Shown here one piece after another: positions 32,634 to 41,047 of a stretch of 41,083 bases of DNA. The stretch lies in NCBI RefSeq assembly GCF_018780585.1, contig NZ_JADMJL010000001.1:1-41083 (forward strand). The letters are read 5' to 3'. Each line of letters starts with the position of its first letter. Position 1 is the first letter of the stretch. The notes below the pieces were generated by a model. It was not told the DNA's origin. It saw nothing but the letters and a program-made list of their open reading frames with translations, and searched no databases. A program made the position numbers and the translations under genes. This DNA is from Methyloversatilis discipulorum (GTDB taxonomy: Bacteria > Pseudomonadota > Gammaproteobacteria > Burkholderiales > Rhodocyclaceae).

Positions 32634-33308
32634 TCAGTGCAGCGGTGTCCGCGGGTCGTGCGCGAGGCAGGCCGGCGGCACGACCATGTCCAGATGCAGC
32701 AGGCGGGCGGGCGCGCCGACGCGTTCACAGGTGCGTTCGGGCCCGAACTCGCGAAACCCGAACTCGCGCCGGTAGTAGCGCGCATGGCGCGGGTTGACCT
32801 CGATCACGCAGTCGGTGGCGCCGAGCGCGACGTGCCCCAGCAGCAGTGCGCGGCGCATCAGTTGCGGCGCGAGATCGTCCGGCAGCGCCCGCTCGCGGTC
32901 GATGGCGAAACGGGTGTATTCGACCAGCCGGCGCCCCTGCCGGCGCAGTTCGCCGACGTGTTCGGCATAGCCTGCTTCCGCCTGCAGACGCAGCCGTGTG
33001 CCGCAGCGCACGGTCAGCGTGCCGACCACTTCGCCCTCCAGCCGCGCGAGCAAGGTCGTTTCACCCTGCCGTGCGGCGCGCTGCTCGACGCCATAGCCAC
33101 GCCAGCCATAGCAGCGCACGACGAGCGCCTCTGCTGCCGCCAGGTCTGCCGCATCGGCGGCAATCGTGAATTCGATGGCGGCTGGCAGCGCCGCCGCATG
33201 TTGCAGCGCCGCCGGAGCGACCGCGCGCAGCCGCGGTCGCGGGCGCAGCAGCGGGAAGGGCCGGAAGAGTGCGTCGTTCGCGGCGTCGTGCAAAGTGCGG
33301 GGAGACAT
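32634..33308 (-). CDS. FeeM-like acyltransferase (GNAT fold)
   Basis: 224 residues from MSPRTLHDAANDALF. The body matches the pattern of N-acyl amino acid synthases of the FeeM group and their exosortase-associated relatives: VGTLTVRCGTRLRLQAEAGY, LRRQGRRLVEYTRFAID, and VNPRHARYYRREFGF leading to APARLLHLDM (each read in part). These enzymes transfer an acyl chain, often from acyl-ACP, to an amino group. Substrate unknown. The long open frame continues upstream, but that part has abnormal composition and no similarity. It converges on the LapD-like gene with a 17-bp gap and has the palindrome at 33434 upstream. Confidence 0.7.
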   Translation of the reverse strand: MSPRTLHDAANDALFRPFPLLRPRPRLRAVAPAALQHAAALPAAIEFTIAADAADLAAAEALVVRCYGWRGYGVEQRAARQGETTLLARLEGEVVGTLTVRCGTRLRLQAEAGYAEHVGELRRQGRRLVEYTRFAIDRERALPDDLAPQLMRRALLLGHVALGATDCVIEVNPRHARYYRREFGFREFGPERTCERVGAPARLLHLDMVVPPACLAHDPRTPLH

Positions 33309-33433
33309 GGGGAGGCGCCTCGTGTATCGGTGACCGGTATGCAAACTTCGGCAAAGAGATCCTGTGCCGTGATCTGCTTCCTTGCCGCCTGCGCAGCCTG
33401 ATCGATGCCGGTTGCAACGAGTTGATGCGGACT

Positions 33434-33450
33434 TGACATTTTCATGTCGC
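33434..33450 (-). promoter_or_regulatory. Palindromic element GACAT-N4-ATGTC, copy 2
   Basis: TGACATTTTCATGTCGC (plus-strand reading) about 126 bp upstream of the acyltransferase start, 16 of 17 identical to 29148-29164. Nothing else lies between it and the acyltransferase gene. Confidence 0.5.
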
Positions 33451-33502
33451 CGACAGATGGTCCGGCGATGATCCGCAGCGCTGGACCGCGTGTGTGAGCG
33501 GT

Positions 33503-33571
33503 ATCGCGAATGAGGCCGCTCCCACCGCGTGTGCGCTCGAACAGCCGCAGGAGCGGTCTTCCGACCGCGAC
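33503..33571. repeat. Pair of REP palindromes
   Basis: ATCGCGAATGAGGCCGCTCCCAC (33503-33525, 23 nt written here in two parts as ATCGCGAATGAGG and CCGCTCCCAC) and GGAGCGGTCTTCCGACCGCGAC (33550-33571, given as GGAGCGGTCTTC plus CGACCGCGAC). The shared tails GCTCCCAC/ATCGCG match the REP units at 40168-41047 and form an opposed pair. It occupies the 381-bp gap 33309-33689; the rest of that gap shows only the palindrome at 33434. Confidence 0.75.
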
Positions 33572-33689
33572 GGCAGCGGTGGATGGTGCGCGGCGAGGGC
33601 TGGAGATGCCGTCCGCAGCATTGCGGCTTTCCGCAGCGATACGGGCTCGGGGGCTGTGACCCTGCTGCGGGAGAGCGCAGCGCCAACGA

Positions 33690-34601
33690 TCAGTGCATCG
33701 TGCCCATGCGCTTCACCGCGGCGGCGGTGGCTTCGGCTGACGCGTCGGCCACGTCCATCCAGACCGCGCCGTCCTCGCCCAGGCGAGAGGCAAGGCCCAT
33801 TGCGCCCAGCACGGCGATCACGCGCGTGCGCAGCATGTCCAGCTGCAGCGCGCGCGCCTCCCCCTCGCTGGCAGTGGCGCCGGCCAGCAGCGCGGCGATA
33901 CGCGGCCATTCCCGACCGAGCAGCGAGGCGTCGATGCCCGCCTTCAGTTCGGGTGCGATATCGGCAACGGTACGGCCGAGACCGGCCAGGTAGCCGAGGC
34001 TGAAGGCGGTGGTCTGCATCAGCAGCGCCAGACGCGCCATCGAAATGCCGGCCAGCGCGTCGAGATTGCCATCGAGCCGGTAGTCGGCCAGCGCCCGTTC
34101 GCAGGCAGCCGGCAGTTCCTCCAGCAGGCCGAGCAGGTGGGGCAGCAGCAGGTCGGCCTTGGCCGGCAGCGACCACGCGCTGGCGCGGTTGGCGCGGTAT
34201 TCGTCGAACATGCGCGCGACGATGGGCGCGAACTGCGCCGCCAGCGCGTCCGCCGGTGCCGCGGCGACCGGGTCGAGCGTCAGCTGGCCGCGCCACATTT
34301 CGCGGTGCAGCAGGTGCACCAGCTGCAGCAACTGGTCGGTGTCGCCGCCCAGCGCCTGTTCGACATAGGGCGCCGCCAGCGTGATCGTGCAGCCGTCGGC
34401 ATGGTCCTCGCGCACCAGCGGCGGCGCTTCGGCCTGGCCCTGCGCCGGCACGGCGACGTCGTCGGTCACCACCAGCGCCGTCAGGCGTGATGCATCGAGC
34501 GCGCCGTCGCGCGCGTAAAGGCGGTCGAGCAGGTCGGCGAGCGTGCTGCGCAGCGTGGCCGCGCCAGCGAGGCGGTCGCCGCGGAGTTCTATCGTGGGCA
34601 T
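33690..34601 (-). CDS. Unknown alpha-helical protein
   Basis: 303 residues from MPTIELRGDRLAG; an upstream Met 16 residues earlier is possible. No signal peptide or membrane segment. The sequence is Ala/Leu-rich and predicted helical, with the recognisable stretches LLHREMWRGQLTLDP, FAPIVARMFDEYRANRASAW and MQTTAFSLGYLAGLGRTVADIAPELK (in part). I cannot assign a family. The composition and reading-frame quality match its neighbours, so it is likely real. It is divergent from the alpha-2-macroglobulin gene (218-bp gap). Confidence 0.7.
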   Translation of the reverse strand: MPTIELRGDRLAGAATLRSTLADLLDRLYARDGALDASRLTALVVTDDVAVPAQGQAEAPPLVREDHADGCTITLAAPYVEQALGGDTDQLLQLVHLLHREMWRGQLTLDPVAAAPADALAAQFAPIVARMFDEYRANRASAWSLPAKADLLLPHLLGLLEELPAACERALADYRLDGNLDALAGISMARLALLMQTTAFSLGYLAGLGRTVADIAPELKAGIDASLLGREWPRIAALLAGATASEGEARALQLDMLRTRVIAVLGAMGLASRLGEDGAVWMDVADASAEATAAAVKRMGTMH

Positions 34602-34819
34602 GGCGGTAAGGCGTTGATTCGTCAGGCCGCGCAGCATAGCGGCGAGCACCGGGCACGTCCACGCATGGACTCATGCACGCCGGCCCATATCGCCGGATGA
34701 GGGGCTGGCGATTGCCGCAGTGGTGCGGGAAGCCAACTCCGTCGCAGTGTGGAGAACGACGCCGGCCTCGTGCATTCGTCCGCCATTACGCCCCGGCAGC
34801 GAGGATAATCCGTCGCGTC

Positions 34820-37800
34820 ATGACATACGGGCGGTCCGCGATGGCGAACGGGAAGGTGGTCGGATGGTTGGCGGCAGCGGTCGTGGTGGCCGCATCGGCC
34901 GGCGCATGGTGGCAGTTCGGGCGCACGCCCGGAGCCGACGTGGCGGCGATCGGTGACGACCCGTCAACGCCGTTTGCGGTCATGAACTGCACTGCGCGCA
35001 GCCGCGACGAGGGGCCTGTGCTGGCGGTGACCTTCAGCCGGCCGCTGGCCGCACGGCAGACACTGAACGACCTGATGAAAGTGACCGACCTCGGCGAAGC
35101 CGACGCCGGGCGCGATGCCGCCGACAAGGTGGCCGGTCACTGGCGCGTCGGCGACAACCCGCGCGTTGCCTTCTTTTCCGGCGTGCTGCCCAAGCGTCGC
35201 TACCGCATCGACATCGCGACCGGCGTGGCGGCGCGATCCGGTGATCAGCTGGCCGGCGCCCACCAGTGCGAAACCCTGGTCGAGGACATGCCGCCGGCGC
35301 ACTTCTTTGCCAGCCGCGGCACCGTGCTGCCCGCCGGCCAGAACGGCGGCCTGCCGGTGGTCACCGTCAACACGCCGGAGGTCGACGTGCAGTTCCTGCG
35401 CGTCGAGCCGGCACAGCTGCCGGCTTTCCTCGACAAGGTGTACGGCATCCGCCGCACCCAGGCCGAGGAGGGCGCAGACGGCGAAGGCGAGGTCTACGAC
35501 GAGGACTACTACGACGGCGGAACGGTCGATCTGCGCGGCCGCACCTCGGGCTGGTATCTCGACCGGCTGAAGGACCTGTCGACCAGCGTCTATCTCGGCC
35601 GCTTCCTGACCGACGACAAGAAGGACCGCCGGCACGTGAGCTTCCTGCCGGTCGAGAACATCAAGGAGCTGAAGGAGCCCGGCGTCTACATCGCGGTGAT
35701 GAGCGCGCCCGGCAGTTTCGCCGGCGACTACCAGACCACCTATTTCTACGTCAGCGACATCGGTCTGCACCTGCACCGCAACGGTGGCCGCATCGACGCC
35801 TTCGCCACGTCGCTGAAGTCGGGTACGGCCCTCGACGGCGTCGAATTCGAACTGCTCGACGGCGACGGCAAGCGGGTCGGCACGGTGAAGGGCGACGGCG
35901 ACGGTCGCGCCAGCTTCGAGGCGGCACCGGCCGATGCGCGGCTGGTGATCGCGCGGCGCGGGCGTGAACTGTCGGTCGTGTCGCTGGCCGAGGCGGCGCT
36001 GGACCTGTCGGAATTCGACACGTCGGGACTGCTGCCGACCAGCACCAAGCTGTTCGCGTACAGCGGTCGCGACCTCTACCGGCCGGGCGAAACCTTCGAC
36101 GTGTCGGTGCTGGCGCGCGACGCCGACGGCCGCGCGATCGAGCCGCTGCCGCTCACCGCGGTGCTGAAGCGGCCGGATGGCCGCACCGTGAGCCAGCGCG
36201 TCTGGAAAAGCTCGGGCGAACAACCGGGTTACTACCGTCAGCCGCTGGCCATACCGGCCGACGCGCAGACCGGCGCCTGGACACTGGAACTGCGTGCTGA
36301 CCCGGCAGCGAAGCGGCCGGATGCGGTCATGCGTTTCAAGATCGAAGAATTCCTTCCCGAGCGCATGAAGCTTGCGATGAAGAGCGACGAGCGCGTGCTC
36401 GCCGAAGGCGCACCCTTCGACATCGGTGTGCAGGGCGACTACCTGTTCGGCGCGCCGGCCTCCGGCAACCGCCTGCTCGGCGCGCTCGCCACCGAGCGGC
36501 TGCGCTTCGCGCTGGCGCAGAAGAAACCGGGCTTCATCTTCGGCGACTTCGCCGACGATGCGCTGAAGGGGCGGCGCGAACTGGAGGAAACGGCGCTCGA
36601 CGACAGCGGCGCCGCGACCATCGAGGTGACTTACGACCCGGGTACCGCACGCTCGCCGCTGCAGCTTCGGGTCAGCCTGAGCCTGCTCGAATCCGCCGGC
36701 CGCCCGGTCGTGCGTTCGATCGAACGCGCGTGGTGGCCGGCGCCGGCGCTGATCGCCGTGCGTCCGCTGTTCGACGGTGACGTCGCGCGCGAATCGGCGC
36801 TGGCCGAATTCGAGGTCGGCCGTTTCCTGCCCGACGCCGCCTTCGCGCCGATCGACAAGGCCAATGTGCGGCTGTTCAGGGAAGAGCGTCAGTACTACTG
36901 GCGCTTCGACGACCAGCGCGGCTGGCATTCAGGTTTCAGCGAGAACGACGAACTGGTCGACAGCCGCAGCGTCGCGCTGAAGGCGCAGACCAAGCTCGGT
37001 TTCCCGGTCACCTGGGGTCGCTACCGGCTGGAGATCGATGATCCGCAGACCAAGCTCACGATGCGCTACCGCTTCTACGCCGGCTGGGGCGCGCAGGACA
37101 ACGAGGCGCTCGGCAACCGGCCGGACCGCGTGCAGGTGCGGCTCGAAGGCGCGCCCTACAGGGCGGGCGACACGGTGAAGGCACACCTGACGCCGCCGCA
37201 CGACGGCGAGGCGCTGGTGCTGATCGAGGGCGATCGCGTGCTGTGGGCGAAGCGCGTCAAGGTGAGCGCATCCGGTACCGCCATCGATCTGCCGCTGGAC
37301 AAGAGCTGGAACCGCCACGATCTCTACGTGTCGGTGCTGGCCTTCCGGCCGGGCAGCGAAGGCAGTCGCGTCACGCCGGCGCGCGCGCTCGGACTGGCGC
37401 ACATCCCGCTCGCGCGTGAGGACCGCCGGCTCAAGGTGGCGCTGGACGCGCCGGCCAAGGTCGAACCGGAGACGAAAACCACGGTGAAGGTGAAGGTCGA
37501 TGGCGCGACCGGGCAGGCCGCCTGGGTGACGCTGTCGGCGGTGGACCAGGGCATCCTCAACATCACGAAGTTCGCCACCCCCGACCCGCACGGCTACTTC
37601 TTCGGCAAGCAGCGTTACGCGCCCGACCTGCTCGACATCTACGGCCGGCTGATCGAGAAGATGGACGGCTCGCGCGGCAAGCTCAAGTGGGGCGGCGACG
37701 CCGGCATGCGCGACTCGCAGAGCATGCCGAAGAAGGTGAAGCTGGTCGATCTGTTCTCCGGGCCGGTGAAGCTCGACGACAAGGGCGAGGCGGCGATCAC

Positions 37801-39874
37801 GCTGACGCTGCCCGACTTCAACGGCAGCCTGCGCCTGATGGCGGTCGCCTCGACGCCCGAGCGTTACGGCCACGGCGAGCGCGAACTGACGGTGGCGGCA
37901 CCCATCGTCGCCGAGCTGTCGACGCCGCGCTTCATCGCGCCGGGCGACAGCGCGAAGGTGGCGCTGGAGGTAACCAATCTGACCGAGTCACCGCAGCAGA
38001 TCCGGCTCACGCTGTCGGCCGAGTCGCCGGCGCGCATCGCCGACGGCGCGCGCACGCTGACGCTGGCGCCGAAGCAGCGCGAAACGCTGCGCTTCGACGC
38101 CGAGGCGGTCGAGGCGGAAGGGCTGGCGCGGCTGAAGCTGGTGCTCGACGCCAGTGGCGGCGCGAAGCCCATCCACATCGAGCGCGAAGCCGCGCTGCAG
38201 GTGACGCCGCCGGTCGCGCTCGAACGCAGCGTGCTGCGCCTGAAGGTCGAGCCGGGCGCGCGCCAGGCCATCGACGCCGCGCTGCTGGATAAATTCTGGC
38301 CGGCCTCGGCCACGCTGAACGTCAGCGCCTCGTCCAGCCCGCCGCTGAACATCCGCGAAAGCGTGCGCGGCCTGCTGCGCTATCCCTATGGCTGCGCTGA
38401 GCAGACGGTCAGCTCCGCCTGGCCGCACGTCATCATCGACGAGACCTACGCGAAGGAACTGGGTCTGAAGCAGTACTCGCGTGCGGAACGCGCAACCATG
38501 GTCGAGGGCGCCATCGGCCGGCTGGCCGGCATGCAGGGCGCGTCCGGCGGCATGACGATGTGGGGCGGCGGCGAGTACGAATACTGGATCAGTGCCTATG
38601 TCGCCGGTTTCCTGATCGACGCCAAGGCGGGCGGTTTCACCGTGCCCGAAGCCTTCCAGAAGAAGCTGGGCGACTGGATGCTGAAGGAGTTCCAGCTCGC
38701 GCCGTCGCAGATGCCGCGGCTGCCGGCGCAAGCCGGCAACCAGCCCGGCCAGATGGACCTCGTGCGCGGTGCCCACCTGCGTTTTGCCAACGCTGCCCAC
38801 CTCGGCTATGTGCTGGCGCGCGAGCAGCGCGCGCCACTGGCCACGCTGCGCCTGCTGCATGACGAGCACCGGCAGCTGGCGAAGTCGCCGCTGGCGCTGG
38901 CCCACCTCGGGCTGGCGCTGAAGCTGATGGGCGACGAGGCGCGTTCGCGCGTCGCGCTCGATGAGGCGCTGGCCAAGCCCTACGGACTGCGCGGCAACGA
39001 CAGCGAATACGAATGGCTGGGCGATTATGGCAGTCCGCTGCGCGACCGCGCCACGCTGTACGCGCTGCTCGCCCGTCACGAGGTCAAGCTCGACCGCGCC
39101 GCCAACCTGTTGTTCGAGTTGTCGAATGACACGGCGAAGCGACGCTGGCTGTCGACGCAGGAACAGATCTCGCTGGTGATGGCCGGCCGCGCCGCCGGTC
39201 TGGGCGCTGGCAAGCCGTGGGCGCTCACGCTGGAAGGCGGTGCTGACTTCAAGGGCGACAAACCGGCGTTGCTCCCCGTCGACGCGGCCGCGGCGCGCAA
39301 GGGCGCAGCGATCAGCAACACCGGCGACGCGCCGCTCTACGTCGAAATCGAGGGCGCGGGTTACCCGAAGGTTGCGCCGCCGGTGGATAACGGACTGGGC
39401 ACGGCGCAGCGCACGCTGTTCGAAGCCGACGGGCGTCCGTGGGGCGGTCGCGCGCTGAAAGTGGGCGAACTGATGCTGGTGCGGGTCGAGGTCAGGCCGA
39501 CCCGGCGTGCCGATGACGCACTGGTCGTCGACCGCCTGCCGGCCGGTCTGGAAATCGAGAACCAGAATCTGTCGCAGGGGCCGCAGGCGACTGAATTCAC
39601 GCTGCAGCTGCCGAACGGCCAGTCGCTGCGGGTGATGGACACGCTGATGGACAACCGGGTGAAACACCGCGAATACCGCGACGACCGCTTCGTCGCCGCG
39701 GTGAAGCTCGATTCGGCGCCGATGAACCTCGTCTATATGGTGCGGGTGGTCACCCCCGGCCGTTACACCGTGCCCGGCACCTTCGTCGAGGACATGTACC
39801 GGCCGGAACTGCGCATCGTCGGTGAACGCGGCGCGATGCTGGACGTTATCGATGTTCCCGCGGCAAAGCGCTGA
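34820..39874 (+). CDS. Bacterial alpha-2-macroglobulin, membrane anchored
   Basis: Giant periplasmic protease trap, 1684 residues from MTYGRSAMANGKV (a start at 34841 is the alternative). The hydrophobic segment VVGWLAAAVVVAASAGAWW is a signal anchor; no lipobox Cys is seen, unlike E. coli YfhM. The protein has the large MG-domain array, the bait region, and the thioester motif C1192-A-E-Q1195 in YPYGCAEQ, so it should trap proteases covalently. Other landmarks are ATPDPHGYFFGKQRYAPDLLDIYGRLI and LPDFNGSLRLMAVAST (in part). The usual partner, penicillin-binding protein 1C, is not next door. No good ribosome site is visible. Confidence 0.92.
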   Translation: MTYGRSAMANGKVVGWLAAAVVVAASAGAWWQFGRTPGADVAAIGDDPSTPFAVMNCTARSRDEGPVLAVTFSRPLAARQTLNDLMKVTDLGEADAGRDAADKVAGHWRVGDNPRVAFFSGVLPKRRYRIDIATGVAARSGDQLAGAHQCETLVEDMPPAHFFASRGTVLPAGQNGGLPVVTVNTPEVDVQFLRVEPAQLPAFLDKVYGIRRTQAEEGADGEGEVYDEDYYDGGTVDLRGRTSGWYLDRLKDLSTSVYLGRFLTDDKKDRRHVSFLPVENIKELKEPGVYIAVMSAPGSFAGDYQTTYFYVSDIGLHLHRNGGRIDAFATSLKSGTALDGVEFELLDGDGKRVGTVKGDGDGRASFEAAPADARLVIARRGRELSVVSLAEAALDLSEFDTSGLLPTSTKLFAYSGRDLYRPGETFDVSVLARDADGRAIEPLPLTAVLKRPDGRTVSQRVWKSSGEQPGYYRQPLAIPADAQTGAWTLELRADPAAKRPDAVMRFKIEEFLPERMKLAMKSDERVLAEGAPFDIGVQGDYLFGAPASGNRLLGALATERLRFALAQKKPGFIFGDFADDALKGRRELEETALDDSGAATIEVTYDPGTARSPLQLRVSLSLLESAGRPVVRSIERAWWPAPALIAVRPLFDGDVARESALAEFEVGRFLPDAAFAPIDKANVRLFREERQYYWRFDDQRGWHSGFSENDELVDSRSVALKAQTKLGFPVTWGRYRLEIDDPQTKLTMRYRFYAGWGAQDNEALGNRPDRVQVRLEGAPYRAGDTVKAHLTPPHDGEALVLIEGDRVLWAKRVKVSASGTAIDLPLDKSWNRHDLYVSVLAFRPGSEGSRVTPARALGLAHIPLAREDRRLKVALDAPAKVEPETKTTVKVKVDGATGQAAWVTLSAVDQGILNITKFATPDPHGYFFGKQRYAPDLLDIYGRLIEKMDGSRGKLKWGGDAGMRDSQSMPKKVKLVDLFSGPVKLDDKGEAAITLTLPDFNGSLRLMAVASTPERYGHGERELTVAAPIVAELSTPRFIAPGDSAKVALEVTNLTESPQQIRLTLSAESPARIADGARTLTLAPKQRETLRFDAEAVEAEGLARLKLVLDASGGAKPIHIEREAALQVTPPVALERSVLRLKVEPGARQAIDAALLDKFWPASATLNVSASSSPPLNIRESVRGLLRYPYGCAEQTVSSAWPHVIIDETYAKELGLKQYSRAERATMVEGAIGRLAGMQGASGGMTMWGGGEYEYWISAYVAGFLIDAKAGGFTVPEAFQKKLGDWMLKEFQLAPSQMPRLPAQAGNQPGQMDLVRGAHLRFANAAHLGYVLAREQRAPLATLRLLHDEHRQLAKSPLALAHLGLALKLMGDEARSRVALDEALAKPYGLRGNDSEYEWLGDYGSPLRDRATLYALLARHEVKLDRAANLLFELSNDTAKRRWLSTQEQISLVMAGRAAGLGAGKPWALTLEGGADFKGDKPALLPVDAAAARKGAAISNTGDAPLYVEIEGAGYPKVAPPVDNGLGTAQRTLFEADGRPWGGRALKVGELMLVRVEVRPTRRADDALVVDRLPAGLEIENQNLSQGPQATEFTLQLPNGQSLRVMDTLMDNRVKHREYRDDRFVAAVKLDSAPMNLVYMVRVVTPGRYTVPGTFVEDMYRPELRIVGERGAMLDVIDVPAAKR

Positions 39875-40163
39875 GCGTTTTCTGTGCTGCATCGCCCTGC
39901 TGTGTGCGCCAGCGCAGGCGGAGCAGGGCAGCGTGGAGTGTCCGCCTGCAGCCATGGCCGACGATGCGCCGGATCGCGTCCGTCTGTTCCGTTGCCGGGC
40001 CGAAGCGCTGATTTCGGAAGGCCTGATCCCGCCAGCGCGTACTGAACGTTGTCATGAGCGATCGGGCGCACTGTGGGGTAATCGACCGGGCGAGCGGGAA
40101 GAATCGCTGTGGCAGTGCTTGCGGCGTGAGCGTGAAAGGGCGACCGCAGGCGGCGATCGTTGA
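39852..40163 (+). CDS. Possible small secreted Cys-rich protein
   Basis: 103 residues starting inside the end of the alpha-2-macroglobulin gene (23-nt overlap). The start MFPRQSAERFLCCIALLCAPAQA looks like a signal peptide, and the mature part has five Cys-bearing positions (VECPP, LFRCRAE, TERCHE, WQCLRR). The frame ends just before the REP block. No family is recognised. It could be a chance frame in GC-rich DNA, so it is only moderately supported. Confidence 0.4.
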   Translation: MFPRQSAERFLCCIALLCAPAQAEQGSVECPPAAMADDAPDRVRLFRCRAEALISEGLIPPARTERCHERSGALWGNRPGEREESLWQCLRRERERATAGGDR

Positions 40164-40167
40164 GCCT

Positions 40168-40356
40168 ATCGCGAGCAAGCTCGCACCCACGGAAATCTGG
40201 CCCAGACGATGGATCGGGCGTGCTTTTGTGGGAGCGGCCTTGGCCGCGATGCGGCAGGTGAAGCCGTGGTGCCCATGTTCCGGTCGGGATCGCGAGCAAG
40301 CTCGCTCCCACCAGGTGGGGCGGCGCGGGTAGGTGGGAGCGACCTCTGGTCGCGAT
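40168..40356. repeat. REP/BIME cluster upstream-side of the RAYT gene
   Basis: Four REP units in alternating orientation: 40168-40190 (ATCGCGAGCAAGCTCGCACC), 40228-40250 (GTGGGAGCGGCCTTGGCCGC), 40289-40311 (ATCGCGAGCAAGCTCGCTCC) and 40333-40356 (GTGGGAGCGACCTCTGGTCG). Each contains a short hairpin (GCGAGC/GCTCGC or GCGGCC/GGCCGC). The spacer GAAATCTGG...GACGATGGATCGGG recurs in the cluster at 40909-41047. Confidence 0.92.
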
Positions 40357-40398
40357 GCAGCACTGGCTCACCGCTGCCCTGCGACCCTCGCAACCCAT

Positions 40399-40842
40399 TC
40401 AGATCCAGATTGCATCCGAATGCGGATAATCGCCGACCGTTTCAACGAGACCCGCTCGCAGTGGGTTTGCAACGATGTAGCGCGCTTGATTGCGTACATC
40501 CTCGCCCTCACGCGCGCCGCGGTCATGGAATCCGGCCTGCCAGAGTGCTCGCCGGATCCTGTGCGCACTCACCGACTTCACCCGCTGCACGACTTGCGAC
40601 AGCGTGGCCGCCGCGTCGAGCCTGAACAGCCAGTGCAGGTGGTCGGGCATCACGACGAACGCAAGGGTTCGGCTCATTCCGACGCGATCAGCCTCCATCA
40701 ATACGCCAATCAGGATTCTCGCTGACCGCAGATCCTCAAACACCGGTTCACGCGCCCGGGTAACCGTCGTCACCAGGTAGGCGCGTCCAGGCTCGGAGAC
40801 CCGGCCGCGACGAAGCCGGTGCGAGGAGGGTAGCTTGTTCAT
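40399..40842 (-). CDS. REP-associated tyrosine transposase (RAYT)
   Basis: HUH single-strand endonuclease of the Y1 (IS200-like) fold that mobilises REP palindromes; 147 residues, a normal length. N-terminal GRAYLVTTVTRAREPVF, the metal-binding HUH motif in VVMPDHLHWLF, and the catalytic Tyr in QARYIVANPLRAGLVE. WQAGFHDRGARE precedes it as in the family. Both flanks carry REP units whose hairpins are the presumed substrate. No terminal repeats of a conventional insertion sequence are visible. These genes behave as domesticated transposases. Confidence 0.92.
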   Translation of the reverse strand: MNKLPSSHRLRRGRVSEPGRAYLVTTVTRAREPVFEDLRSARILIGVLMEADRVGMSRTLAFVVMPDHLHWLFRLDAAATLSQVVQRVKSVSAHRIRRALWQAGFHDRGAREGEDVRNQARYIVANPLRAGLVETVGDYPHSDAIWI

Positions 40843-40908
40843 GACTTTGGAATGCTAGTTCAACGGAACGCATTTCGCGAAGCCTAGGCTCGTTATTTGC
40901 CGGCGAGC

Positions 40909-41047
40909 TCGCGAGCAAGCTCGCTCCCACAGAAATCTGGCTCCGACGATGGATCGGGAAGGCTTTGGTGGGCGCGGCCTTGGCCGCGATGGGGCGGGTG
41001 GCGCCGTGGCGTCCTTGTTTTAGGCCGGATCGCGAGCAAGCTCGCTT
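40909..41047. repeat. REP/BIME cluster on the other side of the RAYT gene
   Basis: Three REP units: 40909-40930 (TCGCGAGCAAGCTCGCTCCC), 40968-40990 (GTGGGCGCGGCCTTGGCCGC) and 41029-41047 (ATCGCGAGCAAGCTCGCTT). Together with their spacers they form an imperfect direct repeat of 40168-40308 of about 120-140 bp. The block runs to the window edge and may continue. Confidence 0.92.
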
